From Paenibacillus macquariensis (GTDB lineage: Bacteria; Bacillota; Bacilli; Paenibacillales; Paenibacillaceae): a stretch of 64,000 bases of DNA. Made by a program: the position numbers and the translations under genes. The number at the start of each line of letters is the position of its first letter. Position 1 is the first letter of the stretch. This document shows positions 36,034-45,506 of the stretch, piece by piece. The stretch lies in contig NZ_FTNK01000009.1 of the NCBI RefSeq assembly GCF_900156375.1, positions 1-64,000 of the forward strand, in the 5' to 3' direction. The notes beneath the pieces are model-generated. The model saw only the letters and a list, made by a program, of their open reading frames with translations. It was not told the DNA's origin and ran no database searches.

Positions 36034-36124
36034 CCAGGGCACTAAGCTATTTAACGTAAAGAACCATGCATGTATTTAATGTTGGTTATTTATTGTTGAA
36101 ATGCGGGTGAACCCTGGTTTTTTT
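36034..36124 (+). terminator. Terminator/antiterminator region before the ABC exporter
   Basis: CCCTGG followed by T7 (36112-36124) can pair with CCAGGG at 36034-36039, enclosing an AACCA/TGGTT hairpin, or locally as GGGT-GA-ACCC. The competing pairings and the position 33 nt before the start codon suggest a regulated terminator. Confidence 0.45.
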
Positions 36125-36156
36125 ATACTCATTTGCGAGATAGGGGATTAAATATC

Positions 36157-37890
36157 ATGTTGAAAAAGTGTCTGTTACATTTAAAATGGTGGATATGTTC
36201 ATATGTTTTCTTAGGATTCACAATTCAATTGTTAAGTAGTCTAGGCATTGTAATCTTCCAACAAATATTAGATATGGCTGTGGTAGTGAAGAGTTTAGGT
36301 GAAATATCGAGTTTAATCATTATCTATGGAATCGTGCTAGGCGGGATGGTTGTCCTTAATTATGTGGATGAATACCCTAGCGTATATTTGTCCAATAGCA
36401 TCACAGAAAGATTGAAAATAATTGCATTATCCAAAATATCAAGAATCGATTATCAAGCGTATCAAGATATAGGTACCGGACAAATGATAAAAGTGATTGA
36501 GAATGGTGCATCAGCTGGAAATAGTATTATTTATTCTTTTTTCCTGAGAACATTACATGAGTTACTACCTACCATTCTATTTAGCTTATTCTTTATTAGC
36601 TTCTATGACATAAGGATTATGCTAGTGATTGCGAGTGGATATGTAGTTATCTTTGTTGTAACCAATCTACTACTGAAATATCTGTATAGCATAAAGTCAA
36701 CGATACTCAAGGAACAAGAGAATATGTCTAGATACTCCATACGTGGATTTATGGAATTGGTCGTGTTCAGAACAAACAAACGATATGACAAAGAGATCAA
36801 TAAATTGAACGATACAGCACGTCATATTATCCGCAAAAGTGCACAACTAAAAATGATACATGAATCCTTCTTTGCTATCTTTGAAATATTTATCACGATC
36901 ATAAAAGTCGTCCTATTGATTTATGGTATAAAAAGCATCGTAGCAGGGGAGATATCGCTTGGGGTTGTGGTCGCCTTATTTATGTTTATTGATAAAATTT
37001 ATACGCCGATTGCCATTTTTAATATTCTATTTGTGGATTACAGACTGAATAGAATAACTTATAAAAGATTTGAGGACTTTATTAATGCCCCTGAAGATAA
37101 GAACTTAGAGTCTGGTCTAGCGATTGCTGAGATTCAAGGTGATATTGAGTTCAGAAATGTATCCTTTGAATATGGGCATACCAAGATATTGAATAACCTG
37201 TCATTTTCGATCGAGCGAGGAACGTCAGTTGCAGTTGTGGGACTAAGCGGAGGCGGCAAATCTACGATTATTAAGTTAATAGTAGGATTGTTGAAGAGGA
37301 ACGAAGGTGATATCTTGATAGATGGCATGGATATGGATGATATTGAATTGAATAGTTATTACGATCACATCTCATATTTATCACAGGAAACGCCGATTTT
37401 TGATACTTCCATCCGGGGGAATATTGTATTTGATCATAAGATGTCAGACGAAGATATATATGCTATTTTGGACAAAGTTCATTTGAAGGAAAAAGTGTTA
37501 GCTTTACCGGATCAATTAGACACGTTGGTCGGTGAGAAAGGTGTGAAGCTATCAGGAGGGGAAAGACAACGGTTAGCATTTGCCAGAGTCATATCACAGA
37601 AAAGAAATGTATTAATCCTGGATGAACCTGTGTCGGCACTTGATAACATTACGGAGAAAAGCATCATGGATACGATTCTAAAAGAATTCAAGAATAAAAC
37701 CATCATCATTATTGCACACAGGTTGAATTTCATACAAGAGGTCGACAAGATCCTTGTGATCGAGAATGGCTCTGTTGTTGGTGACGGTAATTTTGACTAT
37801 TTAATAGATAGCTGCGATGCATTTAAGGAATTGTGGAATAACAAAAGTTCTGATGAATGTGTAAGTCATAATAAGGGTTTGTCAATATGA
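36157..37890 (+). CDS. ABC exporter half-transporter (membrane plus ATPase domains)
   Basis: 577 residues from the ATG at 36157 (GGGG about 10 nt upstream; an in-frame TTG at 36133 is poorer). Residues about 1-320 form an exporter-type six-span membrane domain; residues about 335-570 form the nucleotide-binding domain with Walker A GLSGGGKST, Q-loop YLSQETP, signature LSGGERQR, Walker B VLILDEPVSALD and switch His in IIIIAHRLN. It probably works as a homodimer exporting a drug, lipid or peptide. The leader peptide and terminator upstream suggest antibiotic-inducible expression, which is inference. Confidence 0.88.
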   Translation: MLKKCLLHLKWWICSYVFLGFTIQLLSSLGIVIFQQILDMAVVVKSLGEISSLIIIYGIVLGGMVVLNYVDEYPSVYLSNSITERLKIIALSKISRIDYQAYQDIGTGQMIKVIENGASAGNSIIYSFFLRTLHELLPTILFSLFFISFYDIRIMLVIASGYVVIFVVTNLLLKYLYSIKSTILKEQENMSRYSIRGFMELVVFRTNKRYDKEINKLNDTARHIIRKSAQLKMIHESFFAIFEIFITIIKVVLLIYGIKSIVAGEISLGVVVALFMFIDKIYTPIAIFNILFVDYRLNRITYKRFEDFINAPEDKNLESGLAIAEIQGDIEFRNVSFEYGHTKILNNLSFSIERGTSVAVVGLSGGGKSTIIKLIVGLLKRNEGDILIDGMDMDDIELNSYYDHISYLSQETPIFDTSIRGNIVFDHKMSDEDIYAILDKVHLKEKVLALPDQLDTLVGEKGVKLSGGERQRLAFARVISQKRNVLILDEPVSALDNITEKSIMDTILKEFKNKTIIIIAHRLNFIQEVDKILVIENGSVVGDGNFDYLIDSCDAFKELWNNKSSDECVSHNKGLSI

Positions 37891-37964
37891 GAAGACTATG
37901 ACAGTATATAAGCATATAAGGAACGCCTTAATAAATACACATAACGAATGGAGAACATACTATT

Positions 37965-38306
37965 ATGTCTAGCTTACCAAATTGCCCACAATGTAATTCA
38001 GAATACACGTACGAAGATGGAAGTCTATTGATCTGCCCAGAGTGCGCTCATGAGTGGACGTTAGAATCAGAGACCGACAATATTGAAGATACTAAAGTTG
38101 TTAAAGATGCGAACGGCAATGTCTTGAATGATGGTGATGCTGTCACGATTATTAAAGACCTAAAAGTAAAAGGAAGTTCATCCGTCTTGAAAATAGGAAC
38201 AAAAGTAAAAAGTATTCGTCTGGTTGATGGCGATCACGATATTGACTGCAAAATCGATGGTTTTGGAGCGATGAAATTAAAGTCCGAATTTGTTAAAAAG
38301 ATATAA
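37965..38306 (+). CDS. phnA: PhnA/YjdM zinc-ribbon protein
   Basis: 113 residues, family length. N-terminal zinc ribbon [16 protein letters not shown] and [11 protein letters not shown] (CxxC...CxxC), then the PhnA C-terminal beta domain with [37 protein letters not shown] and [13 protein letters not shown]. The name refers to an E. coli phosphonate-locus gene, but a phosphonatase role is not established for this family and no phosphonate genes are present. Monocistronic after the ABC exporter. Confidence 0.9.
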   Translation: MSSLPNCPQCNSEYTYEDGSLLICPECAHEWTLESETDNIEDTKVVKDANGNVLNDGDAVTIIKDLKVKGSSSVLKIGTKVKSIRLVDGDHDIDCKIDGFGAMKLKSEFVKKI

Positions 38307-38372
38307 TTACGGATGTAATACAATTCAAGAGGCTTTGAATCGATGCGGCACTCATATACATGAGTGCCGTTA

Positions 38373-40151
38373 TTAATATTGGAACTCAACTGGGGTACCG
38401 ATTCCGGTATTCTCCCATTGGAGTAGTAATTGTTCTACGTTCTTTGCTGATTGTGGTTTGCTATACAAATAGCCCTGAATTTTATCACAGCCTTGCTGCT
38501 GCAAGTACTCCAACTGTAAAGTTTGTTCCACGCCCTCCGCAACGACACACATGTTCATTCTTTTACCTATGATAATAATTTGCTCTATTAGCGCGGCCTG
38601 ATGTGTTCCAGTATGAATGGAATCGATAAAGGACTTGTCTATCTTTAAAGTGGTGATTGGCAAGTGGGTTAGATAACTTAATGAAGAATAACCAGTCCCG
38701 AAATCGTCTAGTGCAATTTTGATGTTGAGTTCTCTTAGTTCATTTAGTTTATAGAGCACATGATCAAAAGTTTCAACCAGAACAGTTTCCGTTAGTTCGA
38801 GCTCCAGATATTTAGGTGAAAGATCACAGGTTTGTAGTGTAATTAGAACCATCTCATTAAAGTCGGTTTGTAATATTTGCAGCATCGAAATATTGACGGA
38901 CATACTGAGATCCGTTAAACCCTTCTCATGAAGACTCTTCAGGAAAGCGCAGGCAGTGCGTAACACCCAATCTCCCAAAGGAATGATGAGATGCGAATCT
39001 TCGGCAACCTTGATGAATTTAAGAGGTGAGACAAATCCTAACTCCGGACTGTTCCAACGTAAAAGAGCTTCTAAACCGGTCACCTTGTTCAGTGTTAGAT
39101 CTACCTGCGGCTGATAAAAGAGTTCAAACTCATTCTGCTCCATAGCCTTATATAAATGTTTCTCGATATTCATTCTCTCGATGAAACTATCATTCAAAGG
39201 ATGATCAAATACGGCGCTCCGACCCTTTCCAGCCTCTTTTGCCGTATACATGGCAATGTCTGCACTTTTAACTAATTCCATAATATTGCTTCCGTGCTCA
39301 GGGTAAATGCTGATTCCTATACTGGTGCTGATACGTAGCAGACTTTTGTCTATCTCAATGGCACCCTTGAATCCAGCAAGGATAAGGGTTGCAATATGAT
39401 GTATCTCATCTGTATCCTCCAAGGTATGTAAGACGATGATGAATTCATCGCCGCCAAACCGATAGATGTCTCCCTTCTTGTCTACAATGGAGAGAAGTCT
39501 TTCGCTTGCCTTTACAATCAGACGGTCGCCGAAATCATGGCCCATCGAATCGTTAATATATTTAAAGTTGTCGATGTCCAGAAACATCAGGGCCGTAAGT
39601 GCATTGGAATTCGCAAAGGCTGTATTGGATTCAATCTCGTATAGTGCTAACTTATTGGGCAAGCCAGTTAATACATCATGATAGGCTAAATGGTGCATTT
39701 CCTCTTCGCTTTCAGAAAGCATGTGCTGGTTCTCGAGCAGCAGAACGTATTGCTGCCTGAGTTCATCCTCAGTAGCGATAATGGCTTCATATGCAGATGT
39801 GAGACTTTCATTAGCAAATATCTTGTCCTGTTGGGCGATTCTCAACTTTTTCTCTATCATTCTGATACGTTTGAGCGTATCAAGAATTAGAATAAAGATA
39901 AGTCCAGCGGTTATTATTACAAAGAGCCAACCTTTGATTAAATTTATTTGTTTGATCATTTCTATATTTTGCGTAAACATAGGAACCATTCTATCGGTTA
40001 ATAGAATCCATAAGCACCCTATAATACAATAAATTCCGGCAATTCTGAAAGAACTCCACTGCGGACTAAGAATTCTCTTTTTTATTGGGGCCGGTTGTAA
40101 TCCTTCATTTAAGTGGGCTCCCGCATTCATGTCTTTAATTCTTCGCAGCAT
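38373..40151 (-). CDS. Membrane GGDEF-EAL cyclic di-GMP enzyme (copy A)
   Basis: 592 residues. Two N-terminal membrane segments (IAGIYCIIGCLWILLTDR and GWLFVIITAGLIFILIL) bracket a short extracellular loop, then a coiled coil, a GGDEF domain (intact RFGGDEFIIVL, DIDNFKYINDSMGH; KKGD replaces the RxxD inhibitory site) and an EAL domain (EALLRW, KIALDDFGTGYSSLSYL, VAEGVEQ), both with catalytic residues preserved. It can in principle make or degrade cyclic di-GMP; in such tandem proteins the phosphodiesterase activity often dominates. Very similar along its length to copy B at 43441-45228, from which it is separated by a phosphotransferase and a GGDEF gene. Confidence 0.92.
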   Translation of the reverse strand: MLRRIKDMNAGAHLNEGLQPAPIKKRILSPQWSSFRIAGIYCIIGCLWILLTDRMVPMFTQNIEMIKQINLIKGWLFVIITAGLIFILILDTLKRIRMIEKKLRIAQQDKIFANESLTSAYEAIIATEDELRQQYVLLLENQHMLSESEEEMHHLAYHDVLTGLPNKLALYEIESNTAFANSNALTALMFLDIDNFKYINDSMGHDFGDRLIVKASERLLSIVDKKGDIYRFGGDEFIIVLHTLEDTDEIHHIATLILAGFKGAIEIDKSLLRISTSIGISIYPEHGSNIMELVKSADIAMYTAKEAGKGRSAVFDHPLNDSFIERMNIEKHLYKAMEQNEFELFYQPQVDLTLNKVTGLEALLRWNSPELGFVSPLKFIKVAEDSHLIIPLGDWVLRTACAFLKSLHEKGLTDLSMSVNISMLQILQTDFNEMVLITLQTCDLSPKYLELELTETVLVETFDHVLYKLNELRELNIKIALDDFGTGYSSLSYLTHLPITTLKIDKSFIDSIHTGTHQAALIEQIIIIGKRMNMCVVAEGVEQTLQLEYLQQQGCDKIQGYLYSKPQSAKNVEQLLLQWENTGIGTPVEFQY

Positions 40152-40429
40152 ATTGTGCCCCCCACTATCTAGCCTTTAGAAACCTTCAACAAACGTTTAC
40201 GAAATCCTCTATTTTTAAACATATTTTGACAAATGATCAAAATATATTTCTATAAGTAGGAACTGGTGTGAGGTGAATGATTCGCAAGTCGATCTATCTG
40301 GACAATTGCCCATACCTGCATATAACACGCAATGCTACATCCGTCCTCTTATTGTTAAAAATAGGGATCTATTCTATAATTAATCTGGTGTAATATGGAA
40401 ATAATATGATTTTGAAGGGAGTGATCGGC

Positions 40430-40483
40430 ATGGCACGCCGGACTATAACTACTACTGTTTCTTATAAGGTGATTATGAATTGA
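40430..40483 (+). CDS. Possible small ORF (17 codons) in the phosphotransferase leader
   Basis: MARRTITTTVSYKVIMN from an ATG with GGGAG 8 nt upstream, followed by a 7-bp hairpin GGCAGAC/GTCTGCC (40492-40512). It may be a first leader peptide for the phosphotransferase. Conservation is needed to support it. Confidence 0.3.
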   Translation: MARRTITTTVSYKVIMN

Positions 40484-40562
40484 ATATTGTAGGCAGACAG
40501 AAATAGTCTGCCACTTTAAAGGGATTTGCTGATTATTTTTCCTATTAAAGGAGAGGGTCTAT

Positions 40563-40613
40563 TTGTTGTACACTCTTTCTCACACTCTAGGATTACGTAG
40601 ACCGCAAGTATAG
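40563..40613 (+). CDS. Leader peptide ORF overlapping a terminator (16 codons)
   Basis: MLYTLSHTLGLRRPQV from a TTG with AGGAG 9 nt upstream. The codons for RRPQ form the 5' arm of the strong terminator 40599-40627, and the stop is in its loop. Upstream GGTCTA can pair with TAGACC to sequester the same arm. Translation of this peptide should therefore control transcription of the phosphotransferase gene; arrangement seen in antibiotic-induced attenuators. Confidence 0.5.
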   Translation: MLYTLSHTLGLRRPQV

Positions 40614-40627
40614 CCTTGCGGTCTTTT
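40599..40627 (+). terminator. Attenuator terminator before the phosphotransferase gene
   Basis: Perfect 10-bp stem AGACCGCAAG / CTTGCGGTCT with a 6-nt loop and T5, 34 nt before the start codon. Confidence 0.85.
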
Positions 40628-40660
40628 TGCGCGCACAAATAGATGAGGAGTTGTATGTCC

Positions 40661-41644
40661 ATGTTGAAGTTGAAATATCTATTCAGTAATGAGAGCTTGG
40701 CAGAAATGATTCTGAGCAATTGGGAATATGATAAAGAATCGATTGAACTGTTTAAGTACTATAGAATATCTTCAAATGCGATTTATCCATTTGAATGTAA
40801 AGGGAACAACCAATTATTAAGATTTGCTCCCACAACAGAGAAGTGTAAAGAAAACATGTTAGCAGAACTGGATTTTATCTCATACTTGCGTACTAAAGGG
40901 TATGGAGTGCTAGAATCGGTGGAATCTCGAAATGGGGAAGAGCTTGTAGAAGCACACACGCCATGGGGTATGTATTATGCTTCTGTATTCAAACGTGTAT
41001 CAGGTGTGCAGATAAACAACACAGATTTCAGTGATGCCATTGTGTTCAGCCATGGAAAAGCATTAGGAAAGCTTCATCAACTATCTAGTGAATATACACC
41101 TACAGTTCATAAGAGATGGTCTTATAGTGATGTTTTACAATGGATTCAGGAAATTCTAATCGATTTCCCAGAAGAGACGCAAGCTTTGCAGGAAGTGAGA
41201 TTATTACAAGATTATTTCTCCTCAATTCCTGTTACACAGAATAATTTTGGACTTATTCACTATGATTTTGAATATGATAACGTCTTTTATGATGAAGTAA
41301 CGAACTCCTGTAACGTGATTGATTTCGATGATGCGATGTATCACTGGTATGCAATGGATGTTGAGCAAGCCCTTGATAGCCTGCACGACTATATTCCAAC
41401 GGAAGATTTTGATCGCAAGAAACAATGCTTTATGGACGGATATCTTACGGAGTATCACATCTCAGATGAATTCTCCTCGATTATGCTAGCATGCAGGCGG
41501 TTTGCTAATCTATATGGGTATGCTCGTATGCTAATCTCCATAGTTGAACAATGGGATCATGAGCCGGATTGGTTAATTAATCTGAGAGAGAGATTGAATC
41601 ATTCTATGACGAATAGATCTTCTGGTTTTGGAATGAAAATTTAG
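40661..41644 (+). CDS. Aminoglycoside-phosphotransferase-fold kinase
   Basis: 327 residues from the ATG at 40661, 9 nt after GAGGAG; in-frame ATGs at 40643 and 40655 are less well placed. Kinase fold of the APH/choline-kinase superfamily: catalytic loop IHYDFEYDNVFYD (HxDxxxxN) and metal-binding VIDFDDAMYHW. The N-terminal lobe (LLRFAPTTEKCKENMLAELDF) holds the ATP-binding region with the conserved Glu. It could phosphorylate an antibiotic, homoserine or a sugar. The attenuator leader suggests an inducible resistance enzyme, but that is inference. A fragment of a homologous 3' end lies at 62622. Confidence 0.8.
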   Translation: MLKLKYLFSNESLAEMILSNWEYDKESIELFKYYRISSNAIYPFECKGNNQLLRFAPTTEKCKENMLAELDFISYLRTKGYGVLESVESRNGEELVEAHTPWGMYYASVFKRVSGVQINNTDFSDAIVFSHGKALGKLHQLSSEYTPTVHKRWSYSDVLQWIQEILIDFPEETQALQEVRLLQDYFSSIPVTQNNFGLIHYDFEYDNVFYDEVTNSCNVIDFDDAMYHWYAMDVEQALDSLHDYIPTEDFDRKKQCFMDGYLTEYHISDEFSSIMLACRRFANLYGYARMLISIVEQWDHEPDWLINLRERLNHSMTNRSSGFGMKI

Positions 41645-41699
41645 AGAAACACAGAGGGAGATCCATCAAGAGGATAAAAGTATCTCTATTTGAACGGTA

Positions 41700-41728
41700 G
41701 GGCACCTGATTGAGGTGCCCCTTTTTTT
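41700..41728. terminator. Intrinsic terminator after the phosphotransferase gene
   Basis: GGGCACCT pairs with AGGTGCCC around a 5-nt loop, followed by T7. It touches the 3' end of the convergent GGDEF gene. Confidence 0.9.
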
Positions 41729-43394
41729 ATTTTACGATACTAACAATTCGATTACGTCCTTCTTTTTTGGCCTGATAGAGGGCTTTATCCACGGATTGAA
41801 ACATATCATTTAGATGAATTGTGGGGCTGTTGGCATGTTTGGTCGTGAAATTATTAAGGGAGAGCAATCCGATACTTATCGTAATCGATATGGGATGGGC
41901 AACATTGTCGATGATCAATTGATTCGCTTCGACGGTGGACTTCATACGTTCAGCCAATTTTTTTCCTTGTGCTTGACTCGTATTGGGCAAATAAACGATA
42001 AATTCCTCCCCGCCATATCTGGCGAGAATGTCAGACTTTCGTAGCGACTGTGTGATGACTTCCACAGTTTTGCATATGACGATATCACCGATTAAATGAC
42101 CGTAAGTATCATTGATGGATTTAAAAAAGTCGATATCGATTAGAAATATCGTGAAAGGTGTTTGATATTTCATATTTTCCATGACTTCGTGCTCTAACTG
42201 TTGCGTTAAGTAATGGCGGTTATAACAACCTGTTAAGCTGTCGGTTATGGCCATCTGTTTGAGCTTTCGATTGGTATGAAACAATTCATCTTGGATGCCA
42301 ATGAGCTCTAGGTTACGTTCTTGTAGGAACCCATTCTGAAGGGTTGTCTCATCAACGAGCCGGTGAAGTTCAGTCATGTCTTGTATCGTGATAATTCGAC
42401 CAACCCTAATATCGCTAACGATAATAGGCGCAGCATGAAGGTTGATATATCGATCGATATCAGGATAGAATAATTCAATTTCCATTTTGTCCAAAGGTTG
42501 TTCTCGATAAGTATGTAGGAATAGTTCTAAATGGTTAGCAGCATGTTCCTGTGGGAGGAAGGCCTCGATATCGAAGCGATCTCCAATATGTAAGTTGAAA
42601 TGGGGAAGTAGGGCTTGATTGACCTCTACAACCATATCGCTATCGTCGAGCACTAGAATTCCCTGGCCGATGGTGTCGATAATATCCTGATGAGCGATAG
42701 TCACGATATCAAATATTTTATTGCGGTGAATGGCAATTACAAAGAAGATAGCAGATAGTAAGATTCCTAGTGACGTCAATCCTGGAATGACTCCCGGTAG
42801 AGACTTAGCTAAGACAACATTGAATAATATATCTAGCAATACAAATGCAATCAGCATCCACACACCTTGAAGCACATGGTAGACCTGTTTCTTGATACGA
42901 GTCGTTTTGTTTGATGCTAGAGCTAAATATATAATATAGATCGAAATAATAGCATAGGTGATCAGAATAATAACAATGAACCAAAATATCGGTCCATAGG
43001 TTCTTTCGATATAACGACCGTACATAGGACGAACAAACCATCCGTTTGGATTGATAATGACACCAATGGCTATAAATATTACAGGTACAAATATAAGTGA
43101 TGATATTTTTTTGCGTAAAAAATGAGATTGGCCTGTGAGAAAAATAGTGAATAGAAGCCATCCAACCGTTAATAGAGACAAGTCTATAAATGCGAACTTC
43201 ACATGAAATAATTGAATCTTGGGGTTGTTCGTTGTTTTGATGGCGAACTGGCAGAAAGGCCATAACATCATAGTAAAGTGAAATACTAAATAGGCTTTAT
43301 GTAGGTTCGTGATGGTAACAGAAGCAAATACATATACGAATAGAACAAATAAAGCGATAAATAATATTAAGTCGATCCATACAGTAAGACCCAA
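41727..43394 (-). CDS. 7TM-sensor PAS-GGDEF diguanylate cyclase
   Basis: 555 residues. N-terminal ~230 residues hold seven to eight membrane segments resembling the HisKA_7TM sensor (PIFWFIVIILITYAIISIYI, VWMLIAFVLLDILF), then a PAS domain (GQGILVLDDSDMVVEVNQAL, IITIQDMTEL), a coiled coil and a GGDEF domain with GGEEF in ARYGGEEFIVYLP, IDIDFFKSINDTYGH and an RKSD inhibitory-site motif five residues upstream. It should synthesise cyclic di-GMP in response to a membrane or extracellular cue. It lies between the two GGDEF-EAL copies, forming a signalling cluster. Confidence 0.9.
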   Translation of the reverse strand: MGLTVWIDLILFIALFVLFVYVFASVTITNLHKAYLVFHFTMMLWPFCQFAIKTTNNPKIQLFHVKFAFIDLSLLTVGWLLFTIFLTGQSHFLRKKISSLIFVPVIFIAIGVIINPNGWFVRPMYGRYIERTYGPIFWFIVIILITYAIISIYIIYLALASNKTTRIKKQVYHVLQGVWMLIAFVLLDILFNVVLAKSLPGVIPGLTSLGILLSAIFFVIAIHRNKIFDIVTIAHQDIIDTIGQGILVLDDSDMVVEVNQALLPHFNLHIGDRFDIEAFLPQEHAANHLELFLHTYREQPLDKMEIELFYPDIDRYINLHAAPIIVSDIRVGRIITIQDMTELHRLVDETTLQNGFLQERNLELIGIQDELFHTNRKLKQMAITDSLTGCYNRHYLTQQLEHEVMENMKYQTPFTIFLIDIDFFKSINDTYGHLIGDIVICKTVEVITQSLRKSDILARYGGEEFIVYLPNTSQAQGKKLAERMKSTVEANQLIIDNVAHPISITISIGLLSLNNFTTKHANSPTIHLNDMFQSVDKALYQAKKEGRNRIVSIVK

Positions 43395-43440
43395 TTGGGT
43401 ACACCTTCTTATTCAGAGTAGTCATTCATTGTAGATTTAT

Positions 43441-45228
43441 TTAGTTGGTCCTGAGGCCTTCTTCTATCGGTATACCGATTCCGGAATTCTCCCATCGGGT
43501 CAGTAACTGTTCCATGGCCAGTGCTGATTGTGGTCGACTATATAGATAACCTTGAATCCGATCACAGCCCTGCCCCTGCAAGTACGCCAGTTGTACTGAT
43601 TGTTCCACGCCCTCTGCAATGACACACATGTTCATTTTTTTGCCAATCATAATGATTTGCTCTACCAAAGCTGCTTGATTAGTTCCCGTAGAAATGGAAT
43701 CAATAAAGGACTTGTCTATCTTCAAAGTCGAGATCGGCAAATGGGTTAAGTAACTTAAAGAAGAATAGCCCGTTCCGAAATCATCTAGTGCAATCTTGAT
43801 ATTCTGTTCTCTTAGTTCATTCAGCTTAAGGATCACATGATCGTAAGATTCAACGAGAACGCTCTCCGTTATTTCAAGCTCTAGATATTCTGGTTCTAGG
43901 CCACAATCGTTCAGTGTATTCATAATCATTTCATTAAAGTCAGTTTGTAGAAGCTGTAACATCGAAATATTGACAGACATCATTAAATGTTGAAATCCTT
44001 GATCATGAAGACTCTTTAGATAGGCACAGGCTGTGCGTACAACCCAGGCTCCTAAAGGAATAATGAGATGTGAGTCCTCGGCTACCTTGATGAATTTAAG
44101 TGGAGAGACAACGCCAAGTTCTGGGCTATTCCAACGTAATAGTGCCTCTAGACCGATCACTTTGTTCTGTGTCAGATCCACCTGCGGCTGATAAAAAAGT
44201 TCAAATTCATTGTGTTCCATAGCTGTATATAACTGCTTCCCAATGTTCATTCTTTCCACGAAGACATCATTTAAGGGATGATCGAATATTACAAATTTAT
44301 CCTTGCCAGCTTCTTTCGCCTTATACATAGCAATGTCTGCACGTTTTACCAATTCCATAATATCATTGCCATGTTCCGGGTAAATGCTTATTCCGATACT
44401 GATGCTGATGTGTAGCATACTGCTTTCCATCTCAATAGCTTTCTTGAATCCGGCAAGGATGCGGGCTGCAATTTCGTGGATATGCTCTGTATTCTCCATG
44501 CGATGTAAAAGAATAATGAACTCATCGCCGCCAAACCGATAGATTTCACCGCTATGTTCTACAATGGAGATTAGTCTCTCGCTTGTCTTAACGATCAGAC
44601 TATCACCGAATTCATGACCCATCGTATCATTAATGTATTTGAAATTATCGATATCCACAAACATCAGGGCTGCAGTGATATTTGAATCAGAACGTAATGT
44701 AGCGTCACCATTCTCGAATAAGGCTAATTTGTTGGGCAAGCCAGTCAATAGATCATGATAGGCTAGATGATGCATCTTCTCTTCACTTTCGGTAAGCTTG
44801 CGCTGATTCTCAACCAGTTGATCATATTGCTCTCTGAGTTCCTCCTCAGTACCTGTGATTTGCTCGTACATAGACGCGAGATTATCATGGGAGGATACCC
44901 TTTCCTTATAGGCGATCTTCAGCTTCCTTTCTATCTTTTTGATACGTTTGAGCGTCCCAAGAATTAGGCCGAAGATGAGTAAAGCCGTCATAAAGACAAA
45001 GAACCAACTTATGATAATCTTAATGAGCTTGATCAATTCAGTATTTTGCGTTATGGCTGACACCACGGTATCCGTTAACAGAATCCATATACACCCTATG
45101 ATAAAATAGATTCCGGCAATTTTTGCAGAAGCCAACAAAGGACTGAATGTACGTTTATTTATCGGCGCAAGCTCATGGACGCCTTTTCCCGTAACAGGGG
45201 TTTTCCTGACTTTATTACTTCGTAGCAT
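43441..45228 (-). CDS. Membrane GGDEF-EAL cyclic di-GMP enzyme (copy B)
   Basis: 595 residues, same architecture as copy A at 38373-40151: two N-terminal membrane segments (IAGIYFIIGCIWILLTDT, SWFFVFMTALLIFGLIL), coiled coil, GGDEF (RFGGDEFIILL, DIDNFKYINDTMGH; HSGE at the inhibitory-site position, so no RxxD), EAL (EALLRW, DDFGTGYSSLSYL, IAEGVEQ). Catalytic residues of both domains are intact. The membrane-proximal loop differs most between the copies (VVSAITQNTELIKLIK here, MVPMFTQNIEMIKQIN in A), suggesting sensory divergence after duplication. Monocistronic, minus strand. Confidence 0.92.
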   Translation of the reverse strand: MLRSNKVRKTPVTGKGVHELAPINKRTFSPLLASAKIAGIYFIIGCIWILLTDTVVSAITQNTELIKLIKIIISWFFVFMTALLIFGLILGTLKRIKKIERKLKIAYKERVSSHDNLASMYEQITGTEEELREQYDQLVENQRKLTESEEKMHHLAYHDLLTGLPNKLALFENGDATLRSDSNITAALMFVDIDNFKYINDTMGHEFGDSLIVKTSERLISIVEHSGEIYRFGGDEFIILLHRMENTEHIHEIAARILAGFKKAIEMESSMLHISISIGISIYPEHGNDIMELVKRADIAMYKAKEAGKDKFVIFDHPLNDVFVERMNIGKQLYTAMEHNEFELFYQPQVDLTQNKVIGLEALLRWNSPELGVVSPLKFIKVAEDSHLIIPLGAWVVRTACAYLKSLHDQGFQHLMMSVNISMLQLLQTDFNEMIMNTLNDCGLEPEYLELEITESVLVESYDHVILKLNELREQNIKIALDDFGTGYSSLSYLTHLPISTLKIDKSFIDSISTGTNQAALVEQIIMIGKKMNMCVIAEGVEQSVQLAYLQGQGCDRIQGYLYSRPQSALAMEQLLTRWENSGIGIPIEEGLRTN

Positions 45229-45506
45229 ACTGTGCCTCCCATTATGAGCCTGATCAACTTTCTTCCACTAAGGGGTTTCAACATATTCCTTTAAAATCCT
45301 CTATTTGTAAGTCATATATGGAGAATATTATCGATATTTTTCTGAAAATGAAATTTTCAATGACAGGGGTGCCATTTGTCGCAATGTGATCTAAGGTTTG
45401 TGTCAATTTGGCGTAAGGTAAAGGATTAAGGTACATTGTATAGAAGATTTATAATATAGCCGTCGAATAAACGCATCCTATATATTTACTCAAAGGAGAA
45501 CATACC

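Noticed and set aside
35819-36130. T-box or metal riboswitch before the ABC exporter
   Set aside because: No T-box AGGGTGGNACCGCG motif and no conserved riboswitch core; a peptide-leader attenuator explains the region better.
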